NCBI RefSeq assembly: GCF_000001735.4
Contig: NC_003076.8
Coordinates: forward strand, 17,983,835 to 18,047,834
Direction of reading: 5' to 3'
DNA length: 64,000 bases
DNA from: Arabidopsis thaliana
Taxonomy: Eukaryota > Streptophyta > Magnoliopsida > Brassicales > Brassicaceae
The notes beneath the pieces were generated by a model, which was given only the letters and a program-made list of their open reading frames with translations, was not told the DNA's origin and ran no database searches. Shown here in pieces: positions 61,754 to 64,000 of the stretch. Made by a program: the position numbers and the translations under genes. Positions within the stretch are counted from its first letter, which is position 1; each line of letters starts with the position of its first letter.

Positions 61754-62685
61754 TTAACATTTCAACTTATCAGACTCCAAAAGTTGTTGAACAGCAACCA
61801 AATCTGGAAGCACAATGGCTCCAGCTTCTATCCAGTCTTTAGCAGCTTCCGTCTTAAACCTATCAACCAACAAAGCATGCATCCCAATACTCTTTGCTGG
61901 AACATAATCTTTGCGCATGCTGTCTCCAATATGCAAAACCTCTTCAGGCGCAATATTATTCCCGGCTCTCTCTAGCGCGAGCGTAAAAATCCTCGGATCT
62001 GGTTTCTCTATCCCTTCAATTCCAGAGAATACACCAAAATCCCACTCTGCCTGAAAAGAGTCAAATGGCAAATTGAGTAAAGTTTAAAGAACCTAAGAAC
62101 CACACACAGTCACAATGAGTCACTCTTCACTACCTTGCTCAAACCGAAGGAAGGTAAAATAACTTCTTGATATCGGTATTCCGCATTGCTAACAAGTCCG
62201 ACTATAAGACCTTTCCTGCGTGCCCATCTTAAAAACGGTTGAGAATCTTGAAACACAGAGTAAGGTGCAGCAGAACCAAACGTCGAATAGATTCTCCTAA
62301 ATATCTTCTCAAATGTCTCCTCATCATACTCATATCCTGCCTAATCAATGACCCACCATAACATCAAAGTAAGTAACACACATACACCTAATATCGAAGA
62401 AGATAAAATAAAACCAAATACCTTGACAAATGAATCTCTCACACAAGTTTTCCACCAAACAATGTTTGGCATTTTGGCATGGAAACCGAAACAAGGATAC
62501 TTTTGTGCCATATCTGTATAAGCTAGTTTAAAACCTTCATGAACTCGTTTATAATCAGGACAAGGCAAACCAATGGCTTTAGCAGCCATACAATAGTAAT
62601 CACCAAGCTCTCCTTTGTAAGCTATAAGTGTACCAGTAACATCTACTGTTATACACCGTAGTTTCGATAAAAGCGACACCGCCAT
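61754..62685 (-). CDS. HAD-superfamily protein (HDHD3-like) with altered motif I
   Basis: Three exons (62685-62422, 62340-62134, 62050-61754) give 255 residues. Motif I is VDVTGTL with nucleophile Asp15, but the second aspartate of DxDGT is replaced by Thr17. Motif II is GLVSNAE. The motif III lysine lies in IEKPDPRIF. Motif IV is HIGDSMRKDY with its acidic pair. The cap between motifs I and II is the helical type seen in HDHD3 / REG-2-like proteins. A 5' UTR intron (about 62999 to 62707) precedes the chosen ATG. The longer frame beginning MQIL reads through that acceptor and is not used. The substrate is unknown. Recalled locus At5g44730. Confidence 0.9.
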
Positions 62686-64000
62686 TTCAAATCCTTTCAC
62701 CAAAATCTGCACAAATACACGAAACTGAGCTCAAATAGGCTAATTTCTGCAGAAAAGAAATGAAATTTACAGAGAAAAAACTGATTCGATTTCAGGGTTT
62801 TTGCTAAAAAGTGGTGATTGATTAACCCAAGAAACAATAAATGATGGAATCTAGGCAAAGTATCAATTTTTCAGCAGTTGAGTCATATATCAATGTAGGG
62901 TCACAAATAAAAAAAAGATAGCTTTTTTTCGCAGGAAACAAGGTAAAAAGTATGGAAATTTGGAAGAACCCGTGAAGGAGAGAGAGAGATTTGAAGTACC
63001 CAGAAGCTAAGAATCGAGGAAAATATCTAAATGAAAGAAATCGCCATTGTTTGTTTCTTCTTATCTTGTGTTTGCTTTAAGACAACAGTAAAATGAGAGA
63101 TCACGAAGAAGACTGTCTTTGTGTTTTTATATATAGAGACGAAATCGAATACAGTAGATGCGTGTGTACGTGTGGATTATTGCGCACACAGACAAATTTT
63201 AGGCAGCTAATAGAAATTATAATCTTGGTGTTAGATAGATTTCTTGAGAAATCGGACACTCTTAATTAAGCTTTTAAAGGTAAATTAATTGCAATTTTGG
63301 AGAGCAAGTTCGAGGGTATTTAGGGTATTTTACACACAGGAGGAACAATAATAAAAAGTAAACCCATTGGATGGCATGACAGTGGCCTGCAGTATTGTCC
63401 TAACCCCAAAAACGGTTTCAGGTTTTCGAATTTTGTGTTTTCTTTTTTACCGTTTTTACGCTCAAAATGAAGTAAAAATGTTTTGATAGCAAACAAACTT
63501 ATGGTAGTTCAACCTTACCAAAAAAAAAAATCCTCCTTACCAAAAAAAAAACTTATGTTAGGTCAATTAATATTAGAGAATTCTATTCTAGAAAGTAGGA
63601 TGAAAAATAAGTTAGTTAAGAAAAAAGTCATATTTAGGCGAAGTTGTAATTAACATTTCGATTGATTTGACTTTTGAAAATAAAATGTAATCGTTTGATA
63701 TAGAATTGATCCAAAAAGAACTCATACTAGAGAAACTAGAGCAATTAGGTAGGATGTTTGAATATTTCATGAGATTCCGTGGTTGAGCAAAGATATACAA
63801 ACTTCTGATAAACCTTCTATCACTTCTTCACATGTTTACCAAAAAAAAAAAAAAACCCTTCTATCACTGTGCATACCATAAAAAACAAGAGGTCTCGATG
63901 GATTTTAAAGACGATATATATATATTTAGTTTTTCTATTGCTCAAAAATGACATTTTTAATAGGATTTAAGCATAATATATCTGTAGTACTCAAGATACA
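62686..64000. other. Leader/promoter of the HAD gene and AT-rich spacer
   Basis: Contains the 5' UTR intron and first exon of the HAD gene (to about 63050), then AT-rich spacer with A-tracts at 63518-63550 and 63840-63855. No gene is seen to the window end. Confidence 0.5.

Overview
The window is plant nuclear DNA: AT-rich, with intron-split genes on both strands, GT-AG introns, no operons and large AT-rich spacers. Gene content and order match what I remember of Arabidopsis thaliana chromosome 5, roughly the At5g44585 to At5g44730 interval. Locus names are from memory, not from a search. Where I traced exons by hand, the spliced frames closed cleanly (for example 519 aa for the P450, 557 aa for the terpene synthase, 1252 aa for the LRR kinase).

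Left part (1-10.8 kb): a small secreted-peptide precursor that I read as PROSCOOP12, with W-box cores upstream; a 200-bp foldback; a tandem pair of spermidine-synthase-fold plastid-type proteins; and the microtubule/membrane protein PCaP2/MAP18 on the minus strand. From 10.8 to 14 kb lies a graveyard of mobile DNA: a short hairpin, an AT-rich MITE-like inverted repeat, a Copia-type primer-binding site, a stray MCM6 gene fragment and a frameshifted LINE 3' end.

Middle part (14-33 kb): CYP706A3 (minus) and the sesquiterpene synthase TPS11 (plus) lie back to back. They act in one floral terpene pathway, with TPS11 making volatiles that CYP706A3 oxidises. Between them are a roughly 180-bp tandem array and a 50-codon unassigned ORF. 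A relic of a second terpene synthase's last exon sits 0.5 kb beyond TPS11. Then come the replicative helicase subunit MCM6 (18 exons, with E2F and site II promoter motifs), an intronless GH1 beta-glucosidase (BGLU13), the thylakoid/PSI-assembly protein Y3IP1/CEST, and an unknown basic protein with in-frame tandem repeats.

Right part (33-64 kb): the GT92 galactan synthase GALS2, a TAG-type DNA glycosylase, a RING-finger protein and the receptor kinase GSO2, all on the minus strand; then an RNase H-like remnant, a tRNA-Thr(AGT), a mitoribosomal mS33-type protein, an mARC-type MOSC protein and a HAD-family protein with an altered catalytic motif.

Most genes are ordinary single-copy housekeeping or developmental genes. 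The less ordinary material is the peptide gene, the terpene pair with its surrounding relics, the copied MCM6 fragment, and several foldback or tandem repeats not explained by genes. I see no prokaryote-type system, CRISPR array or intact autonomous transposon.
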